Assembly: GCA_017979445.1 (NCBI GenBank)
Contig: CM030714.1
Coordinates: forward strand, 12,561,317-12,625,316
DNA length: 64,000 bases
From: Akebia trifoliata
Lineage: Eukaryota; Streptophyta; Magnoliopsida; Ranunculales; Lardizabalaceae
Direction of reading: 5' to 3'
This document shows, piece by piece, positions 22,456 to 35,070 of the stretch. Numbering within the stretch: position 1 is the stretch's first letter; the number at the start of each line of letters is the position of its first letter. The notes below the pieces were generated by a model. That model saw only the letters and a program-made list of their open reading frames with translations. It did not search any database and was not told where the DNA came from. The position numbers were made by a program, and so were the translations under genes.

Positions 22456-23990
22456 AACTGGCAGAGGAATGAAGGAATTTTTGACAAGAAAGAATGAATT
22501 TGGAGAAGATTGATTGGAATGAATCAGAAAATGGATAAATCCGAAAGATAATGAATCTGGAAGAGAAATGATCGAATCTAAGAATGATTGGATCTGAAAA
22601 AGAATCTGGAGAACGAAAGAATGCCATATCTTCTATGTGAGATCCAAAATGCTTTTGTTTGAACCTCAAGGATTTATTATGAATTTAAAACCTGAGTTTT
22701 TTTTTATTCTTTGAACCTCAAAAGTTTTTCGAAAAACTGTTATCAAGAAGGTAACCTTAAGTTTGGGGTTCTCATTAACTTTTAGGATTAACATTGCTCA
22801 AAAATAAAACGCCTCTAGTTTGACAATGACCATGGCCTTGAAGATAATTGAACACATCATAAAAAAAATGCCCCTAGTATAAGGGGGAAAAGTTACATTA
22901 AAAAAGAAAGAAAATGCTCCTTGTATGAATGTTTGAAATAATTGATTACTACAAGCGCAATAAAGACTCAACTTTTAATTTTGATTAATTTTATTGAAGG
23001 TTTTTGAGTCAGGCTCAAGAGTACAAAATTATTTCCTTTCGAGTTTCATCATAGAATTCACCCTTATCTCCCTTGGTTTACTTGGGGGAGTAAAAATTTT
23101 CAGATCGATCGTAGACAAGATACTTGTGGCTTCTGAGTCTATGCCTGGTTTAAGCTAAGTATTGACCTTGATTATTCGGACTTCTGATGTTTCAGCTTAG
23201 ACCACTCTCAGTTTGGGATTTTCTTCTGTTTTTCTTTGTTGTTCTAACTTTTGCCTAGATCGCCTTTTCAGGTTTTCAATCGAGCAAGCTTACTCTAGCT
23301 TTTGCCTAGATCGCCTTTTCAGGTTTTCGATTTAGCGAGCTTTTTTTCTTCTTTTTTTCTCAGCTCTGATTGTTGTCAAAGTTGTCCTTTCAGATTTTCA
23401 ACCTTGCGAGCTTGCCTTAATTTTTGCCTAAGTCACCCTTTCCAGGTTTTCAACCTAACAGGCCTTATCATTTTTTTTATCTTTTTCTTCTCCTCTGAAC
23501 TTCTAGAGTTATTATCTGATCATGCTTTGCTATCTTCCTTGACTTTTCGTACGGTACTTAAGAGGACTTTCATGGGTAGGCTTAGGACTAGGTATAAAAA
23601 GAAAGGGATTTGAGGCTCAAAAACCAAAATGCCCTTTGTGTGACATTTCATTTTCAATTGTTTTCTTTTTCCTTAAATTTTCTTCCCCATTTTGAATGAT
23701 ATTTCTTTTCTTTTGAATTTTTCTTGATTTTTTTTATTGTGTGGGAAATATATTTTTTTATTTTGATGTGGTCGGGCCTGAAGTAATTTCTCAGGTTGCC
23801 TACATACCCCAGAATTTTGGGATCAGACCAAAACGTAGCTCGAAGCTTCCCTCCCCTAGGTTAGGTGATCGGGCTGAGAAAGAAAAAGGCATAATTTTTC
23901 TTTTTGAAAAGGCTGCAAAGGGGTTGAAAAAGGATATGTTGAACTGGGTAACTGGGTAATATGAGAATTGATTAGGCCAAAGATGGCCTC
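22456..23990 (-). other. Element A 3' region between array and pol, non-coding
   Basis: Contains purine-rich sequence (22460-22640), scattered GGGGCAT-type motifs (for example near 22867) and the fixed-loop hairpins at 23250-23470. It aligns with 55160-56720 of C in reverse orientation. No gene. Confidence 0.65.
23250..23470 (-). repeat. Fixed-loop hairpin repeats, element A copies
   Basis: Four units with core ccttttCAGGtttt. Arm pairs by eye: CTAGATCG/CAATCGAG (6 of 8), CTAGATCG/CGATTTAG (8 of 8 with one G-T), CAAAGTTG/CAACCTTG (7 of 8), and a fourth weak pair. Unit spacing is about 50-60 bp. Confidence 0.7.
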
Positions 23991-23991
23991 A

Positions 23992-25130
23992 TTAGATGTA
24001 GTACCGTTTGATTTGGTCAAGGTTGGTTGGTTCTGGTAATTCAATTCCATCATGATCTTGAAGTCTGACAGCCTTTCCTGGTAATATTTCCTTAACGATG
24101 AACGGACCTCCCCAATTTGGTTTGAACTTCCCTCTAGAATCAAAAATAGGTACCCTGTTCTCTTTGAATACTAAATCCCCGACTTGTAAGTGACGGGCCT
24201 TGATTTTCTTGTCAAACGCACGGGCGACTCTTCTTTGATAAGCTTGCACGTGATACAACACTCTCAGTCGTTTTTCCTCGATCAAATTCAACTCTTCATA
24301 CCGTTGACGAACCCAATCTGCTTCTGACAACGGACTTTCTAACAAGACCCTGAGAGACGGAATCTCCATTTCAACTGGCAAGACTGCTTCCATTCCATAC
24401 ACTAAGGAGTAGGGAGTAGCTCCAGTGGAGGATCGAATTGAGGTTTGATATGCCCATAATGCAAATGGCAGTTTTTCTGACCAATCTCGATGTGATTGAC
24501 ACATTTTCCTGAGGATAGTCTTAATATTCTTATTAGCTGCTTCGACTGCTCCATTAGTCTGAGGGCGGTAAAGAGATGATATATGATGTGAGATTTTGAA
24601 CTTTGAACACAATTTGATAACTTCAGCTTTAAAGTGTGACCCATTATCGAAAATCAACTCCGAAGGTACCCCATATCGACTGATGATGTTCTTTTGAATA
24701 AACTTTGCAACTCAAGACGCAGTGAGGATAGCATAAGAAGCAGCTTCGACCCATTTGGTAAAATAATCGATGGCAACCAGAATGTATTCATGCCCATTTG
24801 ATGCCTTAGGCGATATTTTACCAATAATGTCAATTCCCTAGATTGAGAATGGCCATGGTGAAGTCAGACCCACTAATTGAGATGGTGGCACATGTATAAG
24901 GTTCGCATGTATTTGGCACTTATGACAGGTTTTGACCATGTGATGACAATATGTTTCCATCGTGGGCCAGTAGTATCCTTGTCTCATAATTTTCTTAGCT
25001 AACATTTTCCCACTCATGTGAGGGCCACATTCTCTTGAATGTAGTTCGATCATTATCTGTTCAGCTTGATCTTCATCAACACACGACAAGTGAATCCCAT
25101 CATAAGACCTTTTGTATAAGCTTTATGCGC
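23992..25130 (-). pseudogene. pol: Integrase region of pol, element A
   Basis: Would catalyse strand transfer of the element's cDNA. Seen on the minus strand: an HHCC zinc-binding region ('CGPHMSGK...GYYWPTM' then 'HMVKTCHKCQ', near 24900-25040); core catalytic Asp in 'GIDIIGKI' just after 24838; second Asp in 'LIFDNGSHFK' (24640-24657); and Glu in 'RPQTNGAVEAANK' (about 24540). The C-terminal domain ends 'NLDQIKRYYI' at the natural stop. Broken by an in-frame TAG at 24838-24840 (a Trp position) and a TGA at 24712-24714. Spacing of the catalytic residues is otherwise normal for Ty3/Gypsy. Confidence 0.88.
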
Positions 25131-25233
25131 ACAGGATAAATTGAGATGCTAATATTAGTAGGGTCTGTCGTTCCTTCCTCGATGCTTCTTCTGGGAATTC
25201 TTGTTTTTCCAAGACTCTCTTTATATCTGTGTA

Positions 25234-26376
25234 CTATGGCTTTCCATCGAGTAGTCGAGTAGCAATGTTGATCTGATGGCAGTATGCGGGTCTGTCTTTG
25301 ACTTCAACAATGATCAGTCTCAATTCCATGCCAGGGGGTAAATAAATCATTGAAGATAAAGTTGCTAAGGAGTCAGCAAATCTGTTATCCTCCCTTGACA
25401 TGTGCTGGAACAGGATAGCTTTAAACTTATTGACTAAGTTTAACAAATACTCATGGTAAGGTTTCAACTTTTCATCCCTAGTCTTCCATTCTTCCAATGA
25501 CTAATGTATGACCAAGGCTGAATCCCCAAAAACTTCAATTTCTGTAATGCCTAGGTTCAAAGCAGTTTCGAGCCCCGCGATGCATGCCTCATATTTAGCC
25601 GTGTTATTAGTGTTCAAAAAGGCTAATTTAATAGCAATAGAAATGTGGCATCCTTCCGGAGAAAGCAGGACTGCCCCTATTCCATACCCATTTTGATTGG
25701 CAACTCCATCAAAGTACAACTGCCATGTTTGGTTTTGCGATTCTTCTTTAATGTGCAAGATGTTCTCATCAGGGAATTGATCGACGGGCCTTATTCCTTC
25801 TACTGCAAAGTGATCTGCCAAGTATTCTGCTATAGCTCTTCCCTTGATGGATTTCTGTGTAACATGCGTGATGTCAAACTCTGATAGCAATAACAACCAT
25901 CGCGCGGTTCTCCCTGTCAACGCCGGTTTCTCAAAAAGATACTTGAGAGGATCCATCCGAGATAATAGGATAATTGAATGAGACAGCATATAATGCCGGA
26001 GTCTCTGAGTAGCCCATACCAATGCTAGGCAAGTTTTTTCGAGAGTCGAATATTTTCGTTCATACTCTAACATCTTCTTGCTGATGTAGTAGATGGCCCT
26101 TTCTTTACGAGTATCTTTGTCATACTGTGCAAGTATGCATCCCATAACTTCTTCTGTGACTGACAGATAAAGAAGAAGTGGTTCACCCGGTGTAGGTGGA
26201 ACCAAAATAGGTGGGTTTAAGAGAAACTCCTTGACTTGGTAGAAAGCTTTTTGACATTGCTCATTCCAAACTGTTGGTTCATTCTTTTTGAGAAGCTTGA
26301 AAATAGGTTCGCAGACATTGGTGAGTTGAGCAATGAACCTGCTAACATACTGGATTCTGCCCAGAAAACCTCGAAT
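25234..26376 (-). pseudogene. pol: Dual RNase H region of pol, element A
   Basis: First RNase H: 'CILAQYDKDTRKERAIYYIS', 'YSTLEKTCLALVWA' and 'LRHYMLSHSIILLSRMDPLK', the usual retroelement RNase H, linked to RT upstream. A second, archaeal-type RNase H follows: 'WQLYFDGVANQNGYGIGAVL' (first Asp), 'NNTAKYEACIAGLETAL' (Glu position), 'VFGDSALVI' (third acidic residue), and after a TAG stop at 25501-25503 'REDNRFADSLATLSSM' (last Asp). Two consecutive RNase H domains are a hallmark of the Tat/Ogre lineage. Also bounded by a TAG at 26377-26379. Confidence 0.9.
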
Positions 26377-27969
26377 CTATTTTTCAGTCTCGGGTGACGG
26401 CATCTCCTGGATAGCTTTAATCTTTACAGGGTCTACTTCGATCCCTCTCTGACTGACTACAAACCCCAATAACTTTCCAGAAGTTACTCCAAATACACAT
26501 TTCTGTGGGTTAAGGCGGAGTTGGTACTTTTGAATTCTTGTGAGAAATTTTTCTAACGCAGTAACATGCCCTAGTCGTTCTTTGGATTTGACTATCATAT
26601 CATCTACATAGACTTCGACCTCCTTGTGTATCATGTCATGTAGTAGAGTCGTGGCTGCTCTTTGATAGGTGGCTCCAGCGTTCTTCAAACCAAAAGGCAT
26701 GACCTTGTAGTAGAAGGTCCCCCACTATGTGATGAATGAAGTTTTTTGCATATCTCGAGGGTCCATTTTTATCTGATTATACCCTAAAAATCCATCCATG
26801 AAGGACAACAACGCGTGTCTTGCTGTACTGTCTACTAGAACATCTATGTGTGGTAAAGGGAAACTATCATTTGGGCTTGCTTTGTTTAGGTCTCTGAAAT
26901 CCACACACATTCTAACTTTTCCATCTTTTTTCGGTACTGGGACGACATTAGCAATCCATTCAGGGTATTCTACTACTTTCAAAAATCCAGCGTTAATCTG
27001 CTTCGTAACTTCTTCTTTGATTTTCAAAGTCCATTCCGACTTCATACGTCGAAGTTTCTGTTTGATTGGTCGAGCATCAGGATATAACGGAATCCGATCT
27101 TGGACAATATCTGTGCTTACCCCCGGTATATCTTCGTAAGACCACGCGAACACGTTTTTGAACTTTCTGAGCAAATCTACTATCCTTTTGCGTTCATCAG
27201 GAGATAAAGTGACCCCTATACGGATTTCTTGAGGACTTTCTTTTGTTCTGAGGTTGATAACCTCTACTTCCTCTATTAGAGGTTGAGCCCGACGTTCCTC
27301 TTCTTGTTCAAGTAATTTTATTATTTCAGGGGGAGGTTCTTCGTCAAAAGACTCTCCCTCCGAAGCCAGATTATTAGTTAAATTATTATTACGCTCGGGG
27401 TAATTAAAAATTTCTTTCATTTCATTGAAAAGAGATGGGGTAACAGCACTCATTGCAGACTTGACAGACTCACTTGACTCAGTAGGAAAAACAGATTCAC
27501 TAGAAATAATAGACTCAGCAGAAACAACTAACTTACTCGACTCAACAGAAATAAATGACTCAACTGGCATGTCAGACTGAACAGGACTAATGGGACCGAC
27601 AGACCCAGCCTTGACATGCAACACAGGACTGATTACATGATAATTTGATAGAGACCCAACAGCGGATTTGATTACAGACTGAGGATTCGGGATCCCTTTC
27701 TCAACTGACAACACTAAGATACTATGATCTTCAATGAATAGCTGATCGATGTTGAAGGAGTTCAGATCGAGTTGCCAGTCTTCAACCTTCTTCTCCTTAA
27801 TTTCTATGCTGGCTTCCTTTTCGGGCCATTCCATGCTAAAGAAGATTTCAAACCCCGGCAGACGAGTACCTGTGATGTGATCAATGAACAGCTTTGGGAA
27901 CCCATAGTAGCGGAAGTCTTCCCCTTCTTTCACAAAATAACCATTAAGGGTCTTTAGATAGGACTTCAT
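26377..27969 (-). pseudogene. pol: Linker and reverse transcriptase of pol, element A
   Basis: Reverse transcriptase copies element RNA into cDNA. The N-terminal linker (27300-27969) includes a Ser-rich stretch (about 27440-27610) built of short repeats around 'SxES'. It is followed by 'VFAWSYEDIPG', then RT motifs 'CVDFRDLNKASPNDSFPLP', 'FMDGFLGYNQIKM', 'MPFGLKNAGATYQ' and the catalytic 'VYVDDMIVKSK' (two Asp, near 26610). A single in-frame TAG (26725-26727) separates the 'FIT' and 'WGTFYYKVMPFG' halves, and another TAG at 26377 ends the thumb side. Catalytic residues are intact. Confidence 0.92.
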
Positions 27970-28870
27970 TTTAATGAGATCTGTGGTACACCTTTGCCTC
28001 TTAGCAATGGGAAGAATCTCATTTTCTTGAATATATTAGCTATGTAGCAATTAGAGGTATTTTCCATTGGAAAATATTCTTTCATGGCTTGATCCCATTG
28101 GACTGAGCATATCTTTTCAAATTCAAACCTACTAAGTTCTACTTTCTGTTGTTCTGGTTGAATCTCAAGCAACGGCTCATCTTTAACCTCAGTATTATTT
28201 ACGATCCCTACAATTTCAGCATCTCCATGAAGAGTAATTACTAGCCCATCCTTGATAAACTTGACCTTCTGGTGTAGCGTAGAAGGGATGGCTTTGATTT
28301 GGTGTAACCATGGTCTCCCTAACAGTAAATTGAAAGAGGACTGGATATCAATAACCTGAAATTCCACAGGAAAGTCAGCTATGCCTGTGGACAGTCGAAG
28401 GTGCAAAATTCCCAGTACATCTCTCTTGGTGTTATCATAAGCTCTAACACCCTGATTAGTAGGTTTGAGATCTTCAACCTTAAGCCCGAGACAAGTAGCA
28501 GTTTTCAGCGGGCAAACGTTCAGTGCACTCCCATTATCGATCAAAACCAGAGGTACCCTCATTCTGTTACAGTCAACTGTAATGTGCAACGGCTTAGTGT
28601 GGCTTGCCCCTTCTTTCGAGAGATCTGAGTCCGAAAAGGATAGGATATTCTCCACGTAAGTTGCCCCTACTATACTGGCCAGTTGATCTGGAGAAGTGTC
28701 AAGGGAGACTTGGGCTGTGTTTAGTGCTTTGAGAACAGCCTCCCTATGAGCAATGGAACCCATGAGTAAACCCCATACTGAGATATTGGCCCCTGATTTT
28801 TTCAACTATTTGATCACGGAGTTATCTTCTTCGATGCTTTCCTTAGTGGGATCTTCTCCTTCCTTTCTTG
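27966..28870 (-). pseudogene. pol: Protease region, element A
   Basis: Aspartic protease that would mature the polyprotein. Upstream segment 'GANISVWGLLMGSIAHREAV' is typical of Tat polyproteins just before the protease. The active site is 'LVLIDNGSALNVCPL', with Asp-Asn-Gly-Ser instead of the common Asp-Ser/Thr-Gly, and the flap/C-terminal part has 'FNLLLGRPWLHQIKAIPS'. A TAG (28806-28808, probably from CAG) separates it from the gag side, and the frame changes where it meets the linker near 27969. Confidence 0.85.
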
Positions 28871-30624
28871 TCAGGGCTGCAGAATTATTAATACAAAGTT
28901 CTTGTGGCTTAAAAACTCTTTCCCTCGAGTCATATATCTAACTTCATTACAAGAAAGGGGAAAAGGCTCATCTTCCCCAGTCAACAAGTATGGATCTTCG
29001 TCTATCAAAGGTTCAGGATTTTTCAGATTCATTTGGGCCAACAGGTAACTAGTGAACGTGGGACTATCGTAACGAGGCGGGGATAAACAATAGGTATCAT
29101 CCGAGGTTAAATCAAATGGTTCATAGTTTGTGGTGAAAATCTCATCAGTGAAGGCTATCCCGGCAAGGGGGTAACTGGGCGGTTTAACTTGGATTGGATG
29201 GATGAGAGAAACAGGGTCGAATGGTAATGGGGTGTGAGAAACCATGTTCAGGGTTGGTGGAGGTTGATAAGCAGGTAGTGGATTAGTGGTGACATTTGGT
29301 GGGCTAGGGATGGTGACCTTTTTGTTGTCAATAAGGTTTTGAATGGCATGGCGCAAGGTGATACATCGATCCGTATGATGGTCAGGGTTTTGATGGAACT
29401 CACAGAACACGTTAGCATTGTGTCCAGCTGGTAAGGGATTAGGTAAAGGTCGGGGTTGGATAGGAGTAAGAAGCCCTTTTTTCATCAATTTGTGAAGCGC
29501 TATAGTGAGACTCATCCCTAGATTGGTGAACCGACGTGGAGTCCGAGGTTGACTTGGGTGAATCTAGTTATTAGTCTGGCCTGGGGGTTGAGCTGGGGTA
29601 ATTGAGGTATTGGCGATGTAAGTTTAGTTGATGTTGGGTTGGGAACATATGGTTTCTTAGGCTTATTATTTGAGGGGTTAGAAAGGATCCCAGAGGCAAA
29701 TGCATCCTCAAGTTGGCTCCCGGCTTGCAACAAGGATTCAAAAGTAAGGAGGTATTGGGCCACTAGGTGTTGAGCATATCCTTGAGAGAGGTTCTTTAGG
29801 ATAATTGCTACTTGTTCCTTCTCCGAAGGCCTATCCCACATTTGAGAAGCCTTGGCCCTCCAACAACCAATGAAATCAGTGAATGTCTCCCCATTTTTCT
29901 GTTTAGTTACTTCCAAATCCCTTCTTGAAGTCTCAATCTCGGTACTGTACTTATACTGATGCCAGAAGGCCTTTGACATATTTTCCCATGTACCCACAGT
30001 AACTGAATCTTGAGACACTAACCAACGTAGTGTTGATCCTGATAAAGTTCTTTGGAACAACAATGTCATCTGTTCGTCGCTGAGCCCCATAGTGCGCATG
30101 TTGGTAACATACACCTTAAGATGTGTTTTCGCACACCCCGTCCCACTGAACTTGTCCATTTCAGGCATCACAAACTTTTCTGGCAAATGGATTCTTGGGA
30201 TGCGATTCAAAGCTTCAATACCTGCTGTAATTTCATCAATACCCTTTATACTCTTCATCGCTGACTCCAATTGAGACATTCTATTGGATAACGCTGGATT
30301 TTCATCAACATACTCGTCATCTCCGTCGAGCTCGAAGACTTTACGTGGACGTTTCTCTTCAATATTTTTCCCCTCTGGGTCATCTAAGGGAATTCCCGTC
30401 AATTCCGAGGTCTATTCTAACATTTCCACTTTGCCTTTTATATTGTAGATATCATTGGCAAAGGCTGCCAAGATCTTACAGATCTCTGTGAGCTCAGATT
30501 CTGAAGCCATCTCTACTTGTTGACTTGGTATTGTGATTCTTTCTAATCGACTGGACTTACGACTCCAACTAGGAGGTGGACGCTTGAGTTTAGGCGCAAT
30601 GATAATCCTATATGACCCCATCAA
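28871..30624 (-). pseudogene. gag: Gag, element A
   Basis: Structural protein that would form the virus-like particle. N-terminal part 30412-30624 ends at TAG (30412-30414). The main capsid-type segment (29518-30402) includes 'DKFSGTGCAKTHLKVYVTNM', 'LLFQRTLSGSTLRW', 'GETFTDFIGCWRAKASQM' and 'LAQYLLTFESLLQAGSQLED'-like text. A frameshift near 29540 moves to the next segment (28871-29515), which has a zinc-binding-like 'CEFHQNPDHHTDRCITLRHA' near 29400, as usual in Tat gag. Two lesions, otherwise co-linear with D gag. Confidence 0.87.
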
Positions 30625-30812
30625 AGGTAGATTTAGTCAATTTCAGTATTACCCCATTGATAACATTTTTAAGAATCATTTTATTGAGGTTTGTACACCA
30701 ATCCATTAATTAATCCATTCACACAATGAGTATTTGAAAATGAGATATTTATTCAAAAAGAAAGATAGTTTTATTGAAAATGATTGACAATATGTTCTTA
30801 TTAAAACATCTT

Positions 30813-31993
30813 TCAACAAATTTGATTTGAACTATTTTTACATGGACGCTTGGCTTTGTCTTGATGGTCATCAGGATTGCTGTCAGGCTTGACCCTCTTG
30901 GCTCTAACAACTGGTTCTCTGAATTCTGTTGGTCCGTCTGGATACCCTAAGGTGCGTTTATTTCAAGCTTTCTCAATGAGGTGTACCAACTTTTCAGTCA
31001 AAGCCTTGGGGGAAAAGAAAGCTTTGTGCTGAGGTAAGGATAACTCTGTAGGTACATCGTACTGTTCTAGGATCAGATTAGGATGATAAAAAGATGTTTC
31101 TTCTAAACCAATCAGATGGACATAATAGGATCCTTTGGTTCCTAGAACAGGGGGATCAATCATCCACCAAGGGCACCTAAAATCAATATGACAGGCGAGG
31201 CGAGAGTCTAACCATTTGCTCCAAGCTTTGACTGAGTTGTGACGCACTAACAGGTTTCTCTTGGAAAAGTATTCTGGCCCATATTCGAGGTTTGAAGGAA
31301 CTCTACGATTTTGAGACGGTCACAAAGCCACATATAGAGTAAGTAGGGGCTTCCCTTGAAGCCCTCCCGCTCACCATTTTTTATGGCATCTAAACCTGAG
31401 AAGGTTTCGGCTAGGATGAGAGGTACTGGGTTTGCTTTCCTTGAGAGTTGAGAGGCTATATCTATGAAGGACTTAGGGATAGTTTGGCCATCACTATTGG
31501 AGGTCAGTATGTATTGGGCTAGGATTCCTAAGCATAAACGATAATCCCTAGTGGCTCGCTAGGCTTCGGGTTTTACATTAATAGGGTGACTACGGGAGCG
31601 ATACGGGCCCAGTAAAGGTACTAAGTTCAATCTCCCGTCATTGACTAAGACCTTGACTTCTTCCTTGGAAATGTTTAGTCCTGTGGCGAGTTCACCAGAA
31701 TATCCGGTCTTCAATGAGGGCCTGACTAGAGGTCCTGAAGTGGATATCCTCATGATGCCGCAATAATCCTCGTGAGTAGGGCATAAATGCATATACCCCA
31801 TATGGAATATGTGAAGATAGGGGTTCCATCACTTAGCCATAGCATGTAAGAGGTTCTAGTCTATCTCAAACTCATGGAAGTAAAGAGCACTCCTCAACAT
31901 GAATCTCCCAAAATTGATCTTCTCTACAGGGTGCATTCCTATGACGGTTATTTTGATTAACTGATCGATTGGGTTATCACCGGTGGCTAACAT
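30813..31993 (-). pseudogene. ORF1 upstream of gag, element A (DUF7745/PMD-like)
   Basis: A reading frame upstream of gag, in the same orientation, as described for Ogre/Tat elements; function unknown. From the ATG at 31991-31993 it reads 'MLATGDNPIDQLIK', then 'NLLHAMAK*WNPYLHIFHMG' with 'LCPTHEDYCGIM', matching the W-x-P ... F ... P-T-x-E-D layout of DUF7745/PMD proteins. It continues past 'LILAETFSGLDAI' and 'LGTKGSYYVHLIGLEETSFY' to a basic C-terminus. Lesions: TAG 31856-31858, TGA 31829-31831, TAG 31559-31561, and a frame change between 31550 and 31250. 'LAETFSGLDAI' parallels 'LGETYLSLSAC' of the antisense gene in D. Confidence 0.65.
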
Positions 31994-32224
31994 CCTGGTT
32001 TGACACAAAAGGGGATTTTAGTGCTCTTCCAAGGTCCATGTAAAAGATCAGTTTTTTTATTTTCTTTTGGAAAATCTTGTTCTTATGGAAAATATTTTCT
32101 GAAAAATATTTTTTTTTGGAAAACATTTCTTCTAGAGAACACTTCTTTTGGAAAATAATCTTTTCTGGAAAATATTTTCTTTCTGTAAATTATTTGTCTT
32201 CTTTTGAAAATTTGATTTCCATTT

Positions 32225-33240
32225 TCAATTTAAATGGCTCGGCCCACCGTGATTGTTGGATCGAGATAAACTGGGTCATTATTGTAAAAGAATGGGTTCT
32301 TTATTGGGTTGGTGCACCCATTTTAATTTTCAAAAATAAATTTTGATCCTTGAGAACAATCATACACTTTGATCTCATCATTCACATCACTCACATACAT
32401 TCATCAATCACATGCATTCATTCAATAAACAACCTGGGAACACCCACGATAAGTTCAAGTCGTGACCTACTGGGAAGGTTTCTAGACTCTAAGCTTACTA
32501 CGTGCAATGCATTTTTATCTAGTCACCCTTGCCCAAGCACACCTATATACCTTTCGATACGTGGTGACTTGGTTTGATATACCGTATAGGTGATAATCTA
32601 AAACCTCAATTCACTTCTCTGAAGCCAAAAACAACCAGTTCGATCTCTAGTTGAGAGGTGGCGCACAATGCATAGCAAGGGCCCACTTAAATACCTCTCA
32701 TCTAGAATAGACGTAGTCTATCCCCCTCGTACAGTAGGGTACAGCGGGGCAAGATCTTGCTTAGGCACCGGTTTTGACCAAGAAGAGCAATCGATATACT
32801 TAGATTATCTTTTATACCTATGGGTATAAGTCAAGAGTTGTAGCTTTCATAAATGGTTTGGCATCCCACGAGGGGACCGGCCACATACTAGTACTACGTT
32901 GGCAATCGGGACATGTGACTGTGTGGCTCACAATAGGTCAAAGGCTCAGGTCGCTCCAGCCTGGGTGCATCAATATATCTCTTAGAATCACCTGATCAGA
33001 CGGTATTGATGCCCCAGTTTGATATATCTTAAGGTACATGACTGGAGTTGTGATTTTCATGAATGACGTCGCATCTCCGAAGAGACCGGGCCACACACTA
33101 GTACCACGTTGGCTATATGGGACGTGTAAGTGAGTAAAACAGTAAACGTGCATGTGGTGTGTGCAGAACAGGGTGGGGTGTGCCCGGGGCCTTTTTCAAA
33201 CAAATGGACCCATGGGTCCAATTAAACCAATCACGAATCG
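32225..33240 (-). other. Conserved structured leader, element A
   Basis: Non-coding block between PBS and ORF1, conserved with 52200-53160 (C, plus), 6600-7690 (E) and part of 1-912 (F). Contains at least two diverged internal modules: one with 'tactagtactacgttggca' (about 32890) and one with 'cactagtaccacgttggct' (about 33095), each next to 'gttgt...ttcatnaatg' and 'gggaccgg' phrases. Conservation across four elements without an ORF suggests an RNA function; that is inference. Confidence 0.65.
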
Positions 33241-33535
33241 CATGAATATTCTATCAAATTAAACACCATTCGAAATCATATGAATATTTAATCAATGATC
33301 AACACCATTCGAATCACATGAACATCATTCCAATCACATAAGTACATTAAGCATACCAATGTTAGAAGCAAGCATTATTTCCTTATGTATTTCAATTAAG
33401 GGTGATTTTGGGTGACCCTAAAATAATTCAAAGTTTCCAGGGATATCAAATTGAGGATATAGCAATGATCGACGAGGTGAAGAGGATATTTATTTTTTTG
33501 AAAACAAGTTGATCTCAATCAAAAGAACAAAACAA

Positions 33536-33589
<54 letters not shown>

Positions 33590-35070
33590 ATACCCCGATG
33601 TTGCTGTTGGTAACATTCAAGATCGGATTTTTCATTTTTTTTTTTAAATTTAAAAAAAAAAAAAAAATTCTTGTCAATTGAGGGGCTTGATGGGGGTATA
33701 AGTCAATAAATTAAACCCCTTAATTGACGGCAAGTTGTCCAAAAATTGTATTAAATTTGCCAAATCTGATTTTAACTCAAAACTCTCGATAGATGCTTTT
33801 CGATTACTAAAAACTTGTAAAATAGAATGAGATTGGCTTAATGGAACAGCCATGGTATAACGGATTTCTGGAGCTAAATATGATTGACATCCTATAACCA
33901 CTGTTATCCATTAATCGATGTTTGGCCATTAACGTTCTTGGTTATCCAGAACCGAGAGCAAGAAAAAAACAATAACTGATAACTTCGACAAATTTAATCA
34001 AGCCAAAAACACAGAGAGAAACTGAGATTCAAACATATCTTCACCGAGATTTTCACATCTGAAATCGAGATCAACAGTATCACAAACACGACTGATCCGA
34101 AAAAAACAGCCACCAAAATCGCAACATGAACCGATGTTTGAGTGAAAGAAAAGATCTCGAAGTAATCAGGATGAGGGCTAGGATCATAATCCACCTAAAT
34201 CGATCGGATTTGAGAGGTTGAACCGATCGGTTTCCAACTTAAACCAGTCGGTCTCCATTAAAGACGATGAGATTTGAGTGGATCTCTTGAGGGACCATTG
34301 ATGTGCAGCTTTGTGCTTAACCATCGAAAAAAATCTGTGGTTTATGCGAAGTTTCAAGTTGTTCTAAGTTGATTCAAACCGGCTGAATGGAGAGAATGAA
34401 TCGGTCTCCTTTAATGATAGTGAACCGATGCTTTAAGAAGACGATATGGGTATAGAAGATATTAATTTTTCTTATACCACACCACTCACATCAGCACTGT
34501 TAATGCGGTGCGAAAAACATGAAAATCACACTTTACTTGGGGCACCCTATCCTATTACCTATTGCTCTTGCCAACAACAACCGAAATTCTATGTATTTTA
34601 ACAAATCATTTTGTTGTGAATGGACAGCATAGTCCCTTTATCAAAGTAAAACTATAATAAAAAACAATAAAAAATTATAACACACCTATAGAAATTGATG
34701 AAAAGATTTTTTTTTTTTTTTTAAGAATAACCAACGCGTGCCTAATAAATAAATAAAAACGATCACCCCGCCTCAATCACCATTAATCCATTAATACTTT
34801 TTCGGAATTTTGCATTATTTAGGATCACCTTAACACAACCCTCAATTGGATATAGAAATAACATATAATATTTGATCGAATCATAACAAATAATATGTCA
34901 AAATATCAACTATTCAAAGTCTAAACGCATACTCAATAATCGAACAAATGGATAAAATAAATAGCTAAACAAACTAAAAAAAAATTAAAAAAAAATAAAT
35001 AAAAAAACATTCTAGGTCGTTTTTAACAATGCTCCCCACACTTGGGGTTTTTCAAGTTTGATCCTCAATG
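33241..35070 (-). other. Element A leader, outer part, no gene
   Basis: AT-rich sequence between the PBS and the conserved leader. Small ORFs (for example 33674-33901 and 33994-34194) lack recognisable motifs and are not shared with C. Confidence 0.55.
33541..33592. repeat. (AT)n microsatellite
   Basis: About 26 AT dinucleotides with one 'tta' interruption. Confidence 0.97.

Noticed and set aside
21637..22669. Overlapping minus-strand ORFs of about 200-270 codons resembling a repetitive protein
   Set aside because: They translate the 34-bp array in three frames. The period is not a multiple of three, so all frames are equally open, and the homologous array in C has a different period.
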